64,000 nt of DNA from an uncultured Lachnospiraceae bacterium. Its GTDB lineage: Bacteria > Bacillota > Clostridia > Lachnospirales > Lachnospiraceae. Positions 1-8,691 of the stretch are shown here, one piece after another (the stretch's first letter is position 1; each line of letters starts with the position of its first letter). The notes under the pieces are model-generated. The model worked only from the letters and a program-made list of their open reading frames with translations. It did not search any database and had not been told where the DNA came from. The stretch spans positions 1 through 64,000 of the forward strand of contig CAJJYZ010000011.1 of NCBI GenBank assembly GCA_905197485.1. Reading direction: 5' to 3'. The position numbers and the translations under genes were made by a program.

Positions 1-1
1 A

Positions 2-223
2 TTTGAGGAGGCGAAAAGTATGTGTGAGGCATTGGAAGAATTGATGAAAGAAGAACTGGAGGCAAAGCGAGCCGAAGGGAAAGAAATAGGAAAACAACAA
101 GCATTAAATCGTGTGAATATGCTGAATCTGAAGCTGGCAGAATTGAATCGACTGGAAGACATTGTGAAAGCGGCTTCTGACCAGGTATATCAGGAGCAGT
201 TATTCCAGGAATTTGAGTTATAA
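2..223 (+). CDS. C-terminal end of an Rpn-family (PD-(D/E)XK) protein, 5' cut by window
   Basis: The reading frame is open from the first full codon of the window, so the gene starts upstream and only about 73 residues are visible. The piece FEEAKSMCEALEELMKEE followed by a Lys/Glu-rich helix and EGKEIGKQQA matches the C-terminal tail typical of Rpn-family recombination-promoting nucleases of Lachnospiraceae (MCkAl..l...G...G pattern). The catalytic nuclease core is not in view, so I cannot tell if the gene is intact. A relative with the same tail lies at 44765-45274. The family is inferred from the tail alone. Confidence 0.55.
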   Translation, partial: FEEAKSMCEALEELMKEELEAKRAEGKEIGKQQALNRVNMLNLKLAELNRLEDIVKAASDQVYQEQLFQEFEL

Positions 224-235
224 TAAAATTTTTAT

Positions 236-264
236 TTGACAGCGAGTCGTTTTGGAACTATACT
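236..264 (+). promoter_or_regulatory. Sigma-A promoter of the tetR-type gene
   Basis: TTGACA (236-241), 17-bp spacer, TATACT (259-264). The last base of the -10 box is the first base of the palindromic operator at 264-276. Confidence 0.85.
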
Positions 265-276
265 GAACATAGTTCA
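264..276. promoter_or_regulatory. Palindromic operator TGAACATAGTTCA (autoregulation)
   Basis: TGAAC-ATA-GTTCA directly overlaps the end of the -10 box. A second copy, TGAACAATGTTCA, sits at 911-923 in front of the next operon. Two matching palindromes flanking a TetR gene argue that this is its binding site. Confidence 0.75.
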
Positions 277-295
277 TTTTGCGGGAGGTGACTTT

Positions 296-856
296 TTGAA
301 TACGGTTGTTACTTCAAAAGAAGCGATTCTAAGCGTAAGCAGAGAACTTATTCGGACGCAGGGATGGGAGTCGATTAATATGAGAACTGTGGCGAAGGAA
401 TGTAATATTTCGATAGGCTCTATCTATAACTATTTCCATTCAAAGTCGGATTTAGTTGCCTCAACTGTCGAGAGCGTCTGGTGTGATATTTTTCATTTTT
501 CTGAGACGGAGGAAGCGATGGAAAGCTTTTTAAGCTGTGTCGAATGGGCGTTTGACAGTATGAAAAAGGGAGATGAGAAGTATCCGGGTTTTTTCAACTT
601 GCATGCCATGAGTTTTGTCGGAGTGGAGAAGTCCAATGGACAGCAGATGATGATGCAGTCATGGAAACATATTCAGGAAGGTCTCCATATGGTTTTGCTG
701 AATGACAAAAATGTGAGAAAAGACGCGTTTGATGAGAATTTTACACCGGAGAAGTTTGTGAATCTTGTATTTTCTTTGATTGTTGCGGCTTTACTGAGAC
801 ATGATTACGATTGCAGCGGAATTTCCGGTATGATTCGCAGAGTCATATATGAATAG
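296..856 (+). CDS. TetR/AcrR-family transcriptional regulator
   Basis: A 186-residue regulator. Residues 4-55 carry the TetR helix-turn-helix, with TVAKECNISIGSIYNYFHSK as recognition region. The rest is the variable ligand-binding domain with no ligand I can name. I chose the TTG at 296 because GGGAGGTG lies just upstream and because an upstream in-frame TTG at 236 is the -35 box of the gene's own promoter. The matching operators at 264 and 911 suggest it represses itself and the membrane-protein operon 944-2469. Confidence 0.85.
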   Translation: MNTVVTSKEAILSVSRELIRTQGWESINMRTVAKECNISIGSIYNYFHSKSDLVASTVESVWCDIFHFSETEEAMESFLSCVEWAFDSMKKGDEKYPGFFNLHAMSFVGVEKSNGQQMMMQSWKHIQEGLHMVLLNDKNVRKDAFDENFTPEKFVNLVFSLIVAALLRHDYDCSGISGMIRRVIYE

Positions 857-871
857 CACCGATTGCGTGCA

Positions 872-899
872 AAGAATCCTATTTGCAGGATTCTTTTTT
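872..899 (+). terminator. Intrinsic terminator of the tetR-type gene
   Basis: AAGAATCC (872-879) pairs with GGATTCTT (888-895) and a T run follows. Its loop and right arm overlap the candidate promoter of the next operon. Confidence 0.75.
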
Positions 900-923
900 C
901 TGAAACAAAATGAACAATGTTCA
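883..923 (+). promoter_or_regulatory. Candidate promoter plus second TetR operator
   Basis: TTGCAG (883-888), 17-bp spacer, CAAAAT (906-911), then the palindrome TGAACAATGTTCA (911-923). Both boxes are weak matches, but the operator starts on the last base of the -10 box exactly as at the tetR promoter. That shared geometry is the main support. Confidence 0.6.
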
Positions 924-943
924 GAACAGGAGGTATTTTATAG

Positions 944-1369
944 ATGAAAGTACAGAAAAAGACACTGTTGTTGATTGCCTGTTTTGTATGGGCAATTGCC
1001 GGATTCAATGTTTTTAGAATCGGGATTCTCGCATATCCGCCTTATGTATCTATGTGGAATCTTGTGTTATCCCTGATTGTATTTTGTGTGTTTCAATATT
1101 TTATTTTTGGAAAACTTGTGGTGAAACATACGGAAAGAATTGATACATATGTGGATAACTATCAATTTTTCTGGAAGTTTTTTGATAAAAAGTCATTTAT
1201 TATTATGGCGGTTATGATGACGGGCGGAATCTATCTTAGAGTTTCCGGTCTTGCACCGGACAGATTTATTGCGGTATTTTATTCCGGTTTGGGGGCATCC
1301 CTGCTTTTAGCAGGTATCTTGTTTGGAAGAAACTATTGGAGAATGCTTTCGAAAGCATCTGTCAGATAA
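944..1369 (+). CDS. Hypothetical four-TM membrane protein
   Basis: A 141-residue protein with about four hydrophobic segments (roughly residues 6-28, 36-56, 84-102 and 110-130) and a short charged loop (KHTERIDTYVDNY). A good AGGAGG site lies at 929-934. It is the first gene of a three-gene membrane-protein operon that follows the TetR operator. I do not recognise a named family. Its position suggests induction when the TetR protein binds its ligand. Confidence 0.7.
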   Translation: MKVQKKTLLLIACFVWAIAGFNVFRIGILAYPPYVSMWNLVLSLIVFCVFQYFIFGKLVVKHTERIDTYVDNYQFFWKFFDKKSFIIMAVMMTGGIYLRVSGLAPDRFIAVFYSGLGASLLLAGILFGRNYWRMLSKASVR

Positions 1370-1382
1370 GGAGGTAGGAACG

Positions 1383-2063
1383 ATGCGGGCATTTGGAGAA
1401 ACGTTATTTGACGTAGTATATTTGATTTCTGTGATTGCGATAGGCGTAAATATGATTGCAAAATGTAATGGGAACAAGGAATACCGCCTATTTGGGATTA
1501 TGGCGGTTGTACTTGGAGTTGGGGATTCGTTTCATCTAATTCCAAGAGCCATCGCACTTTGCACGACAGGTTTGGAGAATTTCACAGTGGCGCTTGGAAT
1601 CGGGAAATTCATTACATCCATCACGATGACGATTTTTTATATCCTATTGTACTATGTATGGAGAATACGGTACCAGGTGAATGGGAAAAAAGAATGGACA
1701 GCAGCGGTTTATCTATTATCTGCATTGAGAATTATTCTATGCTTTTTCCCGCAAAACGAATGGTTAAGCGCAGATTCACCGCTTTCATGGGGCATTTACC
1801 GCAACATTCCATTCGCACTGCTTGGGCTGATTGTGATAGTGTTATTTTATAAAAGTGCGAAGGAACATCAGGATAGACAATTCCGGTATATGTGGCTTAC
1901 AATTGTATTAAGCTTTGGATTCTATATTCCGGTAGTACTTTGGGCAGACACGATTCCAATGATTGGTATGCTTATGATTCCGAAAACGTGCGCTTATGTA
2001 TGGACAGTGATGATAGGATTTCAGGCGATGAGAAAGGAGAATACAAATGAAAAAAATTATTAA
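1383..2063 (+). CDS. Hypothetical seven-TM membrane protein
   Basis: The protein has 226 residues and about seven hydrophobic helices, with few loops of any size. The ATG at 1383 is chosen because AAGGAGGTAGGAACG directly precedes it. An upstream in-frame start would run into the previous gene. The gene overlaps the next by 17 bp, indicating translational coupling. No catalytic motif is visible and I cannot name the function. Confidence 0.7.
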   Translation: MRAFGETLFDVVYLISVIAIGVNMIAKCNGNKEYRLFGIMAVVLGVGDSFHLIPRAIALCTTGLENFTVALGIGKFITSITMTIFYILLYYVWRIRYQVNGKKEWTAAVYLLSALRIILCFFPQNEWLSADSPLSWGIYRNIPFALLGLIVIVLFYKSAKEHQDRQFRYMWLTIVLSFGFYIPVVLWADTIPMIGMLMIPKTCAYVWTVMIGFQAMRKENTNEKNY

Positions 2064-2469
2064 TACAGCGATGATTTACTTGGCATTAGGGCTGGCAGCC
2101 GGAGTTTTTTACAGAGAATTTACGAAATGGAACGGTTTTACGGGAAAGACAACATTAGGCGTTGTTCACACACACCTTCTGGTACTTGGGATGTTGTTCT
2201 TCCTCCTTGTCGCATTATTCGGCAGACAGGAGTCGGCGCTTTTGGAGCAGAAGATGTTCCGCCGTTTCTACATACTGTATAACATTGCGCTTCCGTTTTT
2301 ATCATGCATGATGATTGTGCGCGGTATCCTTCAGGTGCAGAGTGTGGAGCTTACAAAGTCTGCAAATGCGATGATTTCCGGAATCGCCGGAATCTCTCAC
2401 ATTCTGATGGCGGCAGCGCTGTTTATGTTTTTCATAGCGTTGAAAAAAGTTTGGGTAAAAGCAGAATAA
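2047..2469 (+). CDS. DUF2871-family membrane protein
   Basis: A 140-residue protein with four TM helices. The N-terminal pattern AGVFYREFTK...GKTTLGVVHTHLLVLGMLFF is the hallmark of DUF2871 (conserved histidines in VHTHLL). The role of this family is not known. It ends the three-gene operon and overlaps the preceding gene by 17 bp. A terminator follows at 2483. Confidence 0.8.
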   Translation: MKKIINTAMIYLALGLAAGVFYREFTKWNGFTGKTTLGVVHTHLLVLGMLFFLLVALFGRQESALLEQKMFRRFYILYNIALPFLSCMMIVRGILQVQSVELTKSANAMISGIAGISHILMAAALFMFFIALKKVWVKAE

Positions 2470-2482
2470 GAAAAAAAGACAG

Positions 2483-2517
2483 AACACAGAGACTTCAAGA
2501 AGAGGCTCTGTGTTTTT
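2483..2517 (+). terminator. Intrinsic terminator of the DUF2871 operon
   Basis: AACACAGAG (2483-2491) pairs with CTCTGTGTT (2506-2514), followed by T residues. Confidence 0.8.
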
Positions 2518-2640
2518 ATGTGCGGCGAAAATCTTTTGAAGTTCTACGGCAGAAAGAATATATGTCATGCCAGGATGTATGATATACTGGTGGGATGAGA
2601 AGAGAAAAAGAGAGAAGTTCTCATGGGAAAAGGAGAATAT

Positions 2641-5600
2641 ATGAGGCAGAAAGAGAGAAGAAAATATATTTTTATCAGTATGTTTGTGATTGGAATTGTC
2701 ATTTTTATCAGCTATACGTTATCACAGTTTCACAGCATCATCCAGCAGCGAGTGTATCATAAGCAGATTGAAACCATGAAAAATATTTCGATGCAGGGAA
2801 GCGCGGTTGTCGAGAAGAAATTAGGGGGAATGGTAAACACGTTGTATGGTTTGGCAGAGTATGTGAAGGAGGAGGACATCAATAGCAGCACGAATGTAAA
2901 GCGTCTTCAGAAGTTTTTGGAACAGCATGACGTCGGATTTCAAAGAATCGGAATCGCGGATGCCGACGGAAATGCCAAGGTTACGAACGGAGAACAGCTT
3001 AACGTCAGAGACCGGCAGTATTTTCAGACGTGCATGGAAGAAAAACATGGGGCAACGGAAATCAAGCAGTCGGAGTTGGTAGATGAACCGGTCTGTATTG
3101 TGGCGGTTCCGATACTGAAAGAGGATGAGGAAGCGAAGGGCGTACTTTATGGAGTTACGGAATTGAGCGCATTCCGGATATATGACGATACGATTCTGGA
3201 AGATAAGAATCAGTATATTCAGATTATTGATACGGATGGAAATTATATCAGAAAGCAGGTTTCCCACCTGATAGGTAAGAAGGATAATATTTTCGAAGGA
3301 ATCCGTCTGCTGGAAGGGAAAAATACGGCGGAAGCAATCCGAAGGCAGGTACAGAAAGAGGAGCAGGTGTATACGGAGGTGAGTAACGGAGAAGCTCATG
3401 AAATTCTATATTTTACTCCGCTGAAATTGAACAACTGGTGTATCGTTACAGTCTTGGAATATAAAGAAGTAGCGGAACTGGTAGATTACATTCTGAAAGA
3501 TGATACGTATGTTATGACTTTGAAAGTTATCTTTGCGATTGTATTATTTTCACTTTTGCTCTTATATTACTCATGGCAGGAACGGAAAAAGATAAAAGAT
3601 TTCAATGAGAAGCTTGTGATGGATGATAAGATTGTCAGTATTGCGGCAGAGAAAGCCGGATTTGCGATTATGAGTTATGACGTGAAGTCAAAACAGCTTC
3701 GCTTTGTCAATGACGCATTGCGGGATGTGAAGTTTCCAAAACAGATTGAGAATGCGCCGAAGGAGATTGGAAAATATCTTTCGGATAACAGGAAAATCCA
3801 AAAGCAGATACAGGACATATTCAACAGGATGCCGGATATAAAAGAAAAGACAAAGATACCGTTCGTCTTTCAGAGAGATGGAAAGGATGTTTATTTGAAC
3901 ATTCAACTGATTCCGTTGATAGATTCTAATGGAGAAATTCGTCAGTTTGTCGGTGTGATGGAGGACGGTGAGGAAGAGAAAAAACTTCGCGATAAGGCAG
4001 ATATAGATTCGTTGACAGGACTCTATAATCGAAGCAGCGTATCGGAGAAAATCAGCGATTATCTAAGCCATTCAGATATGCGGGAAGGAACGGTTCATGC
4101 ATATATGATTATGGATTTGGATAACTTTAAGATGCTGAACGATACATTTGGACATCAGATGGGCGACAGGGCATTGCGGGATGTGGCAGAAATTCTGATG
4201 CGTCATTTTAGAAATTATGATGTGGTGAGCCGGCTTGGAGGAGACGAATTTCTCGTATTTATGAAGGGGATTCCGGAAGAAGCAGTGAGACGGAATATCG
4301 CCAGCCTTTTGAAGAAATTGACATTGACGTATGAAGAGGATGGGAAATCAGTACAGATTACGGCATCTGCAGGAATCGCGCTTATCTCGGATAGAAACAT
4401 GGATATTCAGGAGATGTACCGGAGAGCGGATGAAGCACTCTATCAAGTAAAACATGAGGCTAAAAATGGCTTTAAGATTTATGAAAAATATGAGACGGCA
4501 AGTGAAAAAGATAGAAATACGCGTTGTAAGTGCGGACAAATAGCAGCTTCCAAGGAGACAAAACTGCCAGTGCAGGATGTGGATAACCTTACCGGATTGT
4601 GGAATACCGAGAAGTTTATGAAAGATTTTGGGGAAAGTCTGCGGGACAACAGCGGATATCTGATGATAGTCGGAATCGATAACTTCCAGAATATTAACAT
4701 GAAAGGCGGAAGAAGATTCGGGAACGAGCTGTTGAAGAGGATTGCCGGTATTTTGAAAAACGATTCGAATGAATTGATAAAATCGTATCGGTTAGACGGA
4801 GACCGTTTTGCGGTAAACTTTGTAAATAAGACAAAGGAAGAGGTGACAGATTATTATGTCTCAGTAAGGAAAAAGGTGAAACAATATTGTACGATATCAG
4901 CAGGAATTGTGAAGTATGAATCGGATGATAAGACGGAGAGCAGTCTCTTATATCAATATGCTGAGAGCGCTTTAAGCCGCGCGAAGGAAGAAGGGAAGGA
5001 TAAGATGATGTTCTTTGCCTTTGCGGATTACCAAAAAGCTCTGGATAAAATTCAACTGCAGGATGAACTGTATGATTCTATGAAACACAACTATGAAGGA
5101 TTTTCTCTCTGCTATCAGCCGCAACGGAATGCCAAAACTCTGGATATCTGCGGAGCGGAGGCGCTGCTGCGTTATGAATCTTCGCAGAGAGGAACGGTAA
5201 GTCCGGTGGAATTTATCCCGATTCTGGAACAGAGCGGAAAGATTTGCGAGGTGGGGGAATGGGTGTTAAAGACCGCGCTTCGAACGTGTGCAAAGTGGAG
5301 AGAACATGTTCCGGACTTTCACATCAATGTGAATATTTCGTATGTTCAGCTTCGACAGAAGCATATTGTGGAAACGGTTCTGGCTGCGCTGCATGAAGCA
5401 AAACTTCCGGGAAGCGCGCTCACGTTGGAAGTGACGGAAAGCATGCAGCTGCAGGATTATGAGTACTTTAATCAGATTTTTTCTAAATGGAAAAGAGAAG
5501 GGATTCAGATTGCGATTGATGATTTCGGAACTGGATATTCCAGTTTAAGCTATTTGAAGAGTATGGAAGCGGACGAGATGAAGATTGACAGAAGTTTTGT

Positions 5601-5826
5601 AAGCCGATTACAAAGTCACACATTTCATTATCATCTACTGAGCCATATGATTGCATTCGCACACAGCGCGCAGATGCGGGTATGCTGTGAAGGGGTGGAG
5701 ACAGAGGAAGAATTGCGGACGCTTCGGGAGCTGAATCCGGATGTACTTCAAGGATATTTGCTTGGAAAACCGTATCTCGCAGAAGAATTTGAAAAAACCT
5801 ATATGAATATCAGTCCGAAGCAGTAA
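2641..5826 (+). CDS. Cache-GGDEF-GGDEF-EAL cyclic-di-GMP signalling protein
   Basis: About 1061 residues, anchored in the membrane. A TM helix near the N terminus is followed by a large extracellular Cache-type sensor (about 30-295), a second TM helix (about 298-318), a PAS-like region, a first GGDEF domain with intact GGDEF at 533-537, a second GGDEF-like domain where the motif is DGDRF (719-723), and a C-terminal EAL domain with EAL at 840-842, the DDFGTGYSSL motif (about 960) and CEGVE. The EAL metal ligands appear intact, so c-di-GMP hydrolysis is likely. The first GGDEF may make c-di-GMP or bind GTP, while the second is probably inactive. ATG 2641 has AAAGGAG at good spacing; an in-frame ATG at 2623 is less likely. 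Confidence 0.9.
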   Translation: MRQKERRKYIFISMFVIGIVIFISYTLSQFHSIIQQRVYHKQIETMKNISMQGSAVVEKKLGGMVNTLYGLAEYVKEEDINSSTNVKRLQKFLEQHDVGFQRIGIADADGNAKVTNGEQLNVRDRQYFQTCMEEKHGATEIKQSELVDEPVCIVAVPILKEDEEAKGVLYGVTELSAFRIYDDTILEDKNQYIQIIDTDGNYIRKQVSHLIGKKDNIFEGIRLLEGKNTAEAIRRQVQKEEQVYTEVSNGEAHEILYFTPLKLNNWCIVTVLEYKEVAELVDYILKDDTYVMTLKVIFAIVLFSLLLLYYSWQERKKIKDFNEKLVMDDKIVSIAAEKAGFAIMSYDVKSKQLRFVNDALRDVKFPKQIENAPKEIGKYLSDNRKIQKQIQDIFNRMPDIKEKTKIPFVFQRDGKDVYLNIQLIPLIDSNGEIRQFVGVMEDGEEEKKLRDKADIDSLTGLYNRSSVSEKISDYLSHSDMREGTVHAYMIMDLDNFKMLNDTFGHQMGDRALRDVAEILMRHFRNYDVVSRLGGDEFLVFMKGIPEEAVRRNIASLLKKLTLTYEEDGKSVQITASAGIALISDRNMDIQEMYRRADEALYQVKHEAKNGFKIYEKYETASEKDRNTRCKCGQIAASKETKLPVQDVDNLTGLWNTEKFMKDFGESLRDNSGYLMIVGIDNFQNINMKGGRRFGNELLKRIAGILKNDSNELIKSYRLDGDRFAVNFVNKTKEEVTDYYVSVRKKVKQYCTISAGIVKYESDDKTESSLLYQYAESALSRAKEEGKDKMMFFAFADYQKALDKIQLQDELYDSMKHNYEGFSLCYQPQRNAKTLDICGAEALLRYESSQRGTVSPVEFIPILEQSGKICEVGEWVLKTALRTCAKWREHVPDFHINVNISYVQLRQKHIVETVLAALHEAKLPGSALTLEVTESMQLQDYEYFNQIFSKWKREGIQIAIDDFGTGYSSLSYLKSMEADEMKIDRSFVSRLQSHTFHYHLLSHMIAFAHSAQMRVCCEGVETEEELRTLRELNPDVLQGYLLGKPYLAEEFEKTYMNISPKQ

Positions 5827-5929
5827 GAAAAATATAGGAATTATTTTCTGAAAGTTCTATAAAAAAGCTGGTTTCTTTGTTGAAGAGTAGTATAATAAAG
5901 ATAAATTTTTGGACAAGAAGGTGATAGAG

Positions 5930-6301
5930 ATGCATCAGCCGAAGAAGAATCCGTTATATAAGAGTTTCGGATATGCGTTTGCAGGAATCCTTACAGGGAT
6001 TCGGAAGGAACGGAATATGAAGATACATTGTCTTGCTGTGTTTTGTGTTGTCTGTGCAGGGCTGTTCTTTCGAATTACCGCCCTCGAATGGTGTATCTGT
6101 CTGACACTATTTGGATTGATTTTATCACTGGAACTTGTGAATACCGCGGTGGAAGCGGTAGTGGACCTTGTGACGGAGGAGAAGAAACCGCTTGCCAAGA
6201 TTGCCAAAGATACGGCGGCAGGAGCCGTTCTGATTGCGGCAATTATGGCGGCAATCGCCGGATGCGTCATATTTATTCCAAAATTATTGGAGATACTATA
6301 A
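5930..6301 (+). CDS. dgkA: Undecaprenol/diacylglycerol kinase (DgkA family)
   Basis: A 123-residue integral membrane kinase with the family signature ELVNTAVEAVVDL, then LAKIAKDTAAGAVL (catalytic Glu and metal-binding residues). Gram-positive members phosphorylate undecaprenol for cell-wall precursor recycling. The start at 5930 follows AGAAGGTGAT. An in-frame TTG at 5909 is too far from a ribosome site. A TATAAT at 5891-5896 is a likely -10 box without a convincing -35. It heads an operon with the phasin-like, AarF and small membrane genes. Confidence 0.88.
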   Translation: MHQPKKNPLYKSFGYAFAGILTGIRKERNMKIHCLAVFCVVCAGLFFRITALEWCICLTLFGLILSLELVNTAVEAVVDLVTEEKKPLAKIAKDTAAGAVLIAAIMAAIAGCVIFIPKLLEIL

Positions 6302-6329
6302 AAGATACGATAGGAAAGGAGAAGTTGTT

Positions 6330-6662
6330 ATGGATGGATTAGGAGATAACCTGAAAAAATTACTATTGGCCGGAATCGGAGCAGTCGCAGTCACTGCAGA
6401 GAAGTCGAAGGATGTGCTGGAAGAACTGGTGGAGAAGGGCGAACTGACGGTAGAGCAGGGAAAGGCCTTGAATGAAGAACTGAAGCACAATATCAAGAAA
6501 ACGGTGAAAGAAAATGTGAACGTTTCGGTAAAACCGTCTTCACCGGAAGAACTGGACGAGTTATTAGAGAAGATGACTCCGGAACAGATTCAGAGTCTGA
6601 AGACGCGGTTAGATGCTTTGCATGAAGAAAAAGAGGCTAATAAAACAGAAGCAGAAGAATAG
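6330..6662 (+). CDS. Phasin-like small protein
   Basis: The protein has 110 residues: a short hydrophobic helix (LLLAGIGAVAVTAEKSKDVL) followed by charged helices with ELTVEQGKALNEEL, a pattern annotated as phasin-superfamily in Firmicutes. It probably forms a coiled coil. The ATG at 6330 follows AAAGGAGAAG. It lies between dgkA and the AarF-family gene, an association I recall as recurrent in this group. Its molecular role is unknown, and no PHA synthase is seen in the window. Confidence 0.7.
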   Translation: MDGLGDNLKKLLLAGIGAVAVTAEKSKDVLEELVEKGELTVEQGKALNEELKHNIKKTVKENVNVSVKPSSPEELDELLEKMTPEQIQSLKTRLDALHEEKEANKTEAEE

Positions 6663-6673
6663 GAATATGACGG

Positions 6674-8257
6674 ATGAGCAGAGATGAAACACAGGAGTAT
6701 CGGGAACGACTGAAGGAGATTACCGAGGTTCTGAGGAAACATAATATAAAAAGAGGCGTGTCTCCTGAGAAGCTTCGATTGATTTTGGAGGACTTAGGTC
6801 CTACATTTATTAAGTTTGGTCAGATTATGTCCATGCATTCAGACATTTTGCCGAAACGTTATTGTGACGAACTCATGCGTCTTCGTTCAGACGCGTCGCC
6901 AATGTCATTTGAAGAGGTGGAACGTGTTTTAAAAGAAGCTTACGGATGTCCTTGGAATAAGATTTTCAAAAGCATCGATACAAAACCGCTCGGCTCCGCG
7001 TCGATTGCACAAGTGCACAAGGCGGTTTTGAAAAATGGAGAACAGGTGGTCGTGAAAGTCCAAAGACCGGGGATTTATCAGATGATGGCGCGGGATATCC
7101 GACTGCTCCACCGGGCGGTACACCTTCTGCCGCCTGTCAGCCTAAAAGACCTGGTAGATTTGAATCTTGTGTTGGATGAATTCTGGAATGTGGCTGTGGA
7201 GGAGATGAACTTCCTGACAGAGGCATCGAACCTCGAGGAATTTGGAAGAAGGAATAAGGAAGTACTCTACGCGGGCGTTCCGAAGATGTATCATGAATAC
7301 ACGAATCATTTCGTACTGGTAATGGAATATATCGACGGATATAGTATTGACGATAAGGAGGCGCTCCTGCAAAATGGCTATGACTTGGAAGAGATAGGGA
7401 CGAAGCTTATCGACCATTATATCAAACAGGTTATGGATGACGGATTCTTCCATGCGGACCCGCATCCGGGAAACGTGAAGATACGGGACGGGAAGATTAT
7501 CTGGATTGATATGGGAATGATGGGACGTCTGACGGAACGTGACAGAGAGCTGATTGGCAAAGCAGTACAGGGAATTGCGGTCAATGATGTGGGAATGATA
7601 GAAGATGCGGTACTGGCGTTAGGGGAATTTAAAGAAGCGCCAGACCAGAGCGTGCTTTACGAAGGAATCCAGGCGCTTTTGTCCAGGTACGGGACTACGG
7701 AGATTGGGAATATCGACATTGCAGAAGTATTTATGAGTCTGATGGAAGTGATGAAAGAGAACAAAATCCGTATGCCGCATGGCCTGACGATGCTTGCAAG
7801 AGGACTGACACATATGGAAGGCGTTCTTGCGGACATTGCTCCTGACTTGAATATGGTGGAGATTGCATCCAGACATATTGCCGGGAAAATTTTAACGGAG
7901 AGGAATTGGAAGCAGGAACTTCGAAACGGTGGAAAGACGCTTTATAAGTCTTTCTACAAGGCTATCAATATTCCGTCGTTGATATCGGATATTTTGCAAG
8001 GGCATTTGAAAGGGCAGACGAAGATTCATCTTGACCTTCATGCATCGATAGAATTGGAGCGTCTGTTGAGAAGGCTCGTGAGAAATGTTGTGATGGGTCT
8101 GTGGGTGATGGCGCTATTGATTAGTTCCAGCATTATCTGCACGACGGATATGAAGCCGAAGATATGGGGAATTCCGGCTCTTGGGGCGTTCGGATATCTG
8201 ATAGCATTTGCGATTGTCATGTATGTATTTTTGAAACATATTTTTTCCAGAAAGTAA
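6674..8257 (+). CDS. AarF/UbiB-family atypical kinase
   Basis: The protein has 527 residues, a normal length for the ABC1/UbiB family. It has the KxGQ motif (FIKFGQIMSMHSDILP, about residue 49), the alanine-rich loop LGSASIAQVH, the VVVKVQRPG lysine, the catalytic loop FHADPHPGN and the metal-binding IDMGMMG. Two TM helices end the protein. UbiB relatives act in quinone or isoprenoid lipid metabolism. In an anaerobe next to an undecaprenol kinase, a role with polyprenyl lipids is plausible but inferred. Confidence 0.88.
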   Translation: MSRDETQEYRERLKEITEVLRKHNIKRGVSPEKLRLILEDLGPTFIKFGQIMSMHSDILPKRYCDELMRLRSDASPMSFEEVERVLKEAYGCPWNKIFKSIDTKPLGSASIAQVHKAVLKNGEQVVVKVQRPGIYQMMARDIRLLHRAVHLLPPVSLKDLVDLNLVLDEFWNVAVEEMNFLTEASNLEEFGRRNKEVLYAGVPKMYHEYTNHFVLVMEYIDGYSIDDKEALLQNGYDLEEIGTKLIDHYIKQVMDDGFFHADPHPGNVKIRDGKIIWIDMGMMGRLTERDRELIGKAVQGIAVNDVGMIEDAVLALGEFKEAPDQSVLYEGIQALLSRYGTTEIGNIDIAEVFMSLMEVMKENKIRMPHGLTMLARGLTHMEGVLADIAPDLNMVEIASRHIAGKILTERNWKQELRNGGKTLYKSFYKAINIPSLISDILQGHLKGQTKIHLDLHASIELERLLRRLVRNVVMGLWVMALLISSSIICTTDMKPKIWGIPALGAFGYLIAFAIVMYVFLKHIFSRK

Positions 8258-8281
8258 GGAATCGGAAGGGAGGTTTTATCT

Positions 8282-8509
8282 TTGAATGATAAAGTCAGAA
8301 GTCTGCTTATGATGATGGTAGGCGCCTATATTGCGTTTCTCGGAGGAGACTTGGTCTACGGGGTGCTAAAAGGAACTTCGGAGAAACCGGTATTGTTTGC
8401 AGTAATCGGTACGGTATTTGTTATACTCGGCATCCTGGTTGTACTGTATAACATGAAGCGGACAAAAGAAATCGAGCGCCGTCTCGCAGAAGAAGAGGAA
8501 GAAGAGTAG
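8282..8509 (+). CDS. Small two-TM membrane protein
   Basis: 75 residues with two hydrophobic helices (about 6-28 and 37-56) and an acidic C-terminal tail (EEEEEE). It starts with TTG at 8282, supported by GGGAGG at 8268-8273 with an 8-base spacer. It is the last gene of the dgkA operon; a terminator follows. I do not recognise it. Confidence 0.6.
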   Translation: MNDKVRSLLMMMVGAYIAFLGGDLVYGVLKGTSEKPVLFAVIGTVFVILGILVVLYNMKRTKEIERRLAEEEEEE

Positions 8510-8550
8510 AAAACGGCGTGAAAACAGTGGAAAACAGAAGAAAGATTGAG

Positions 8551-8594
8551 AAAAAGCGGTTGGCAGAATTTACAAAGTTTCAACCGTTTTTTTG
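8551..8594 (+). terminator. Intrinsic terminator of the dgkA operon
   Basis: CGGTTG (8557-8562) pairs with CAACCG (8581-8586), followed by seven Ts. The loop is long (18 nt). Confidence 0.65.
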
Positions 8595-8691
8595 TTGGAA
8601 TTTTTAGGCATATTTATTAGGCTATAGCAAAAATATACAAAAAATAAAACCGAGAAATAAAAAACATGAGTTTTTAAAAGGGAGAAATACA

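Noticed and set aside
236..295. Start of the TetR protein at TTG 236
   Set aside because: That codon is the -35 box of the promoter, and a better start with a ribosome site exists at 296.
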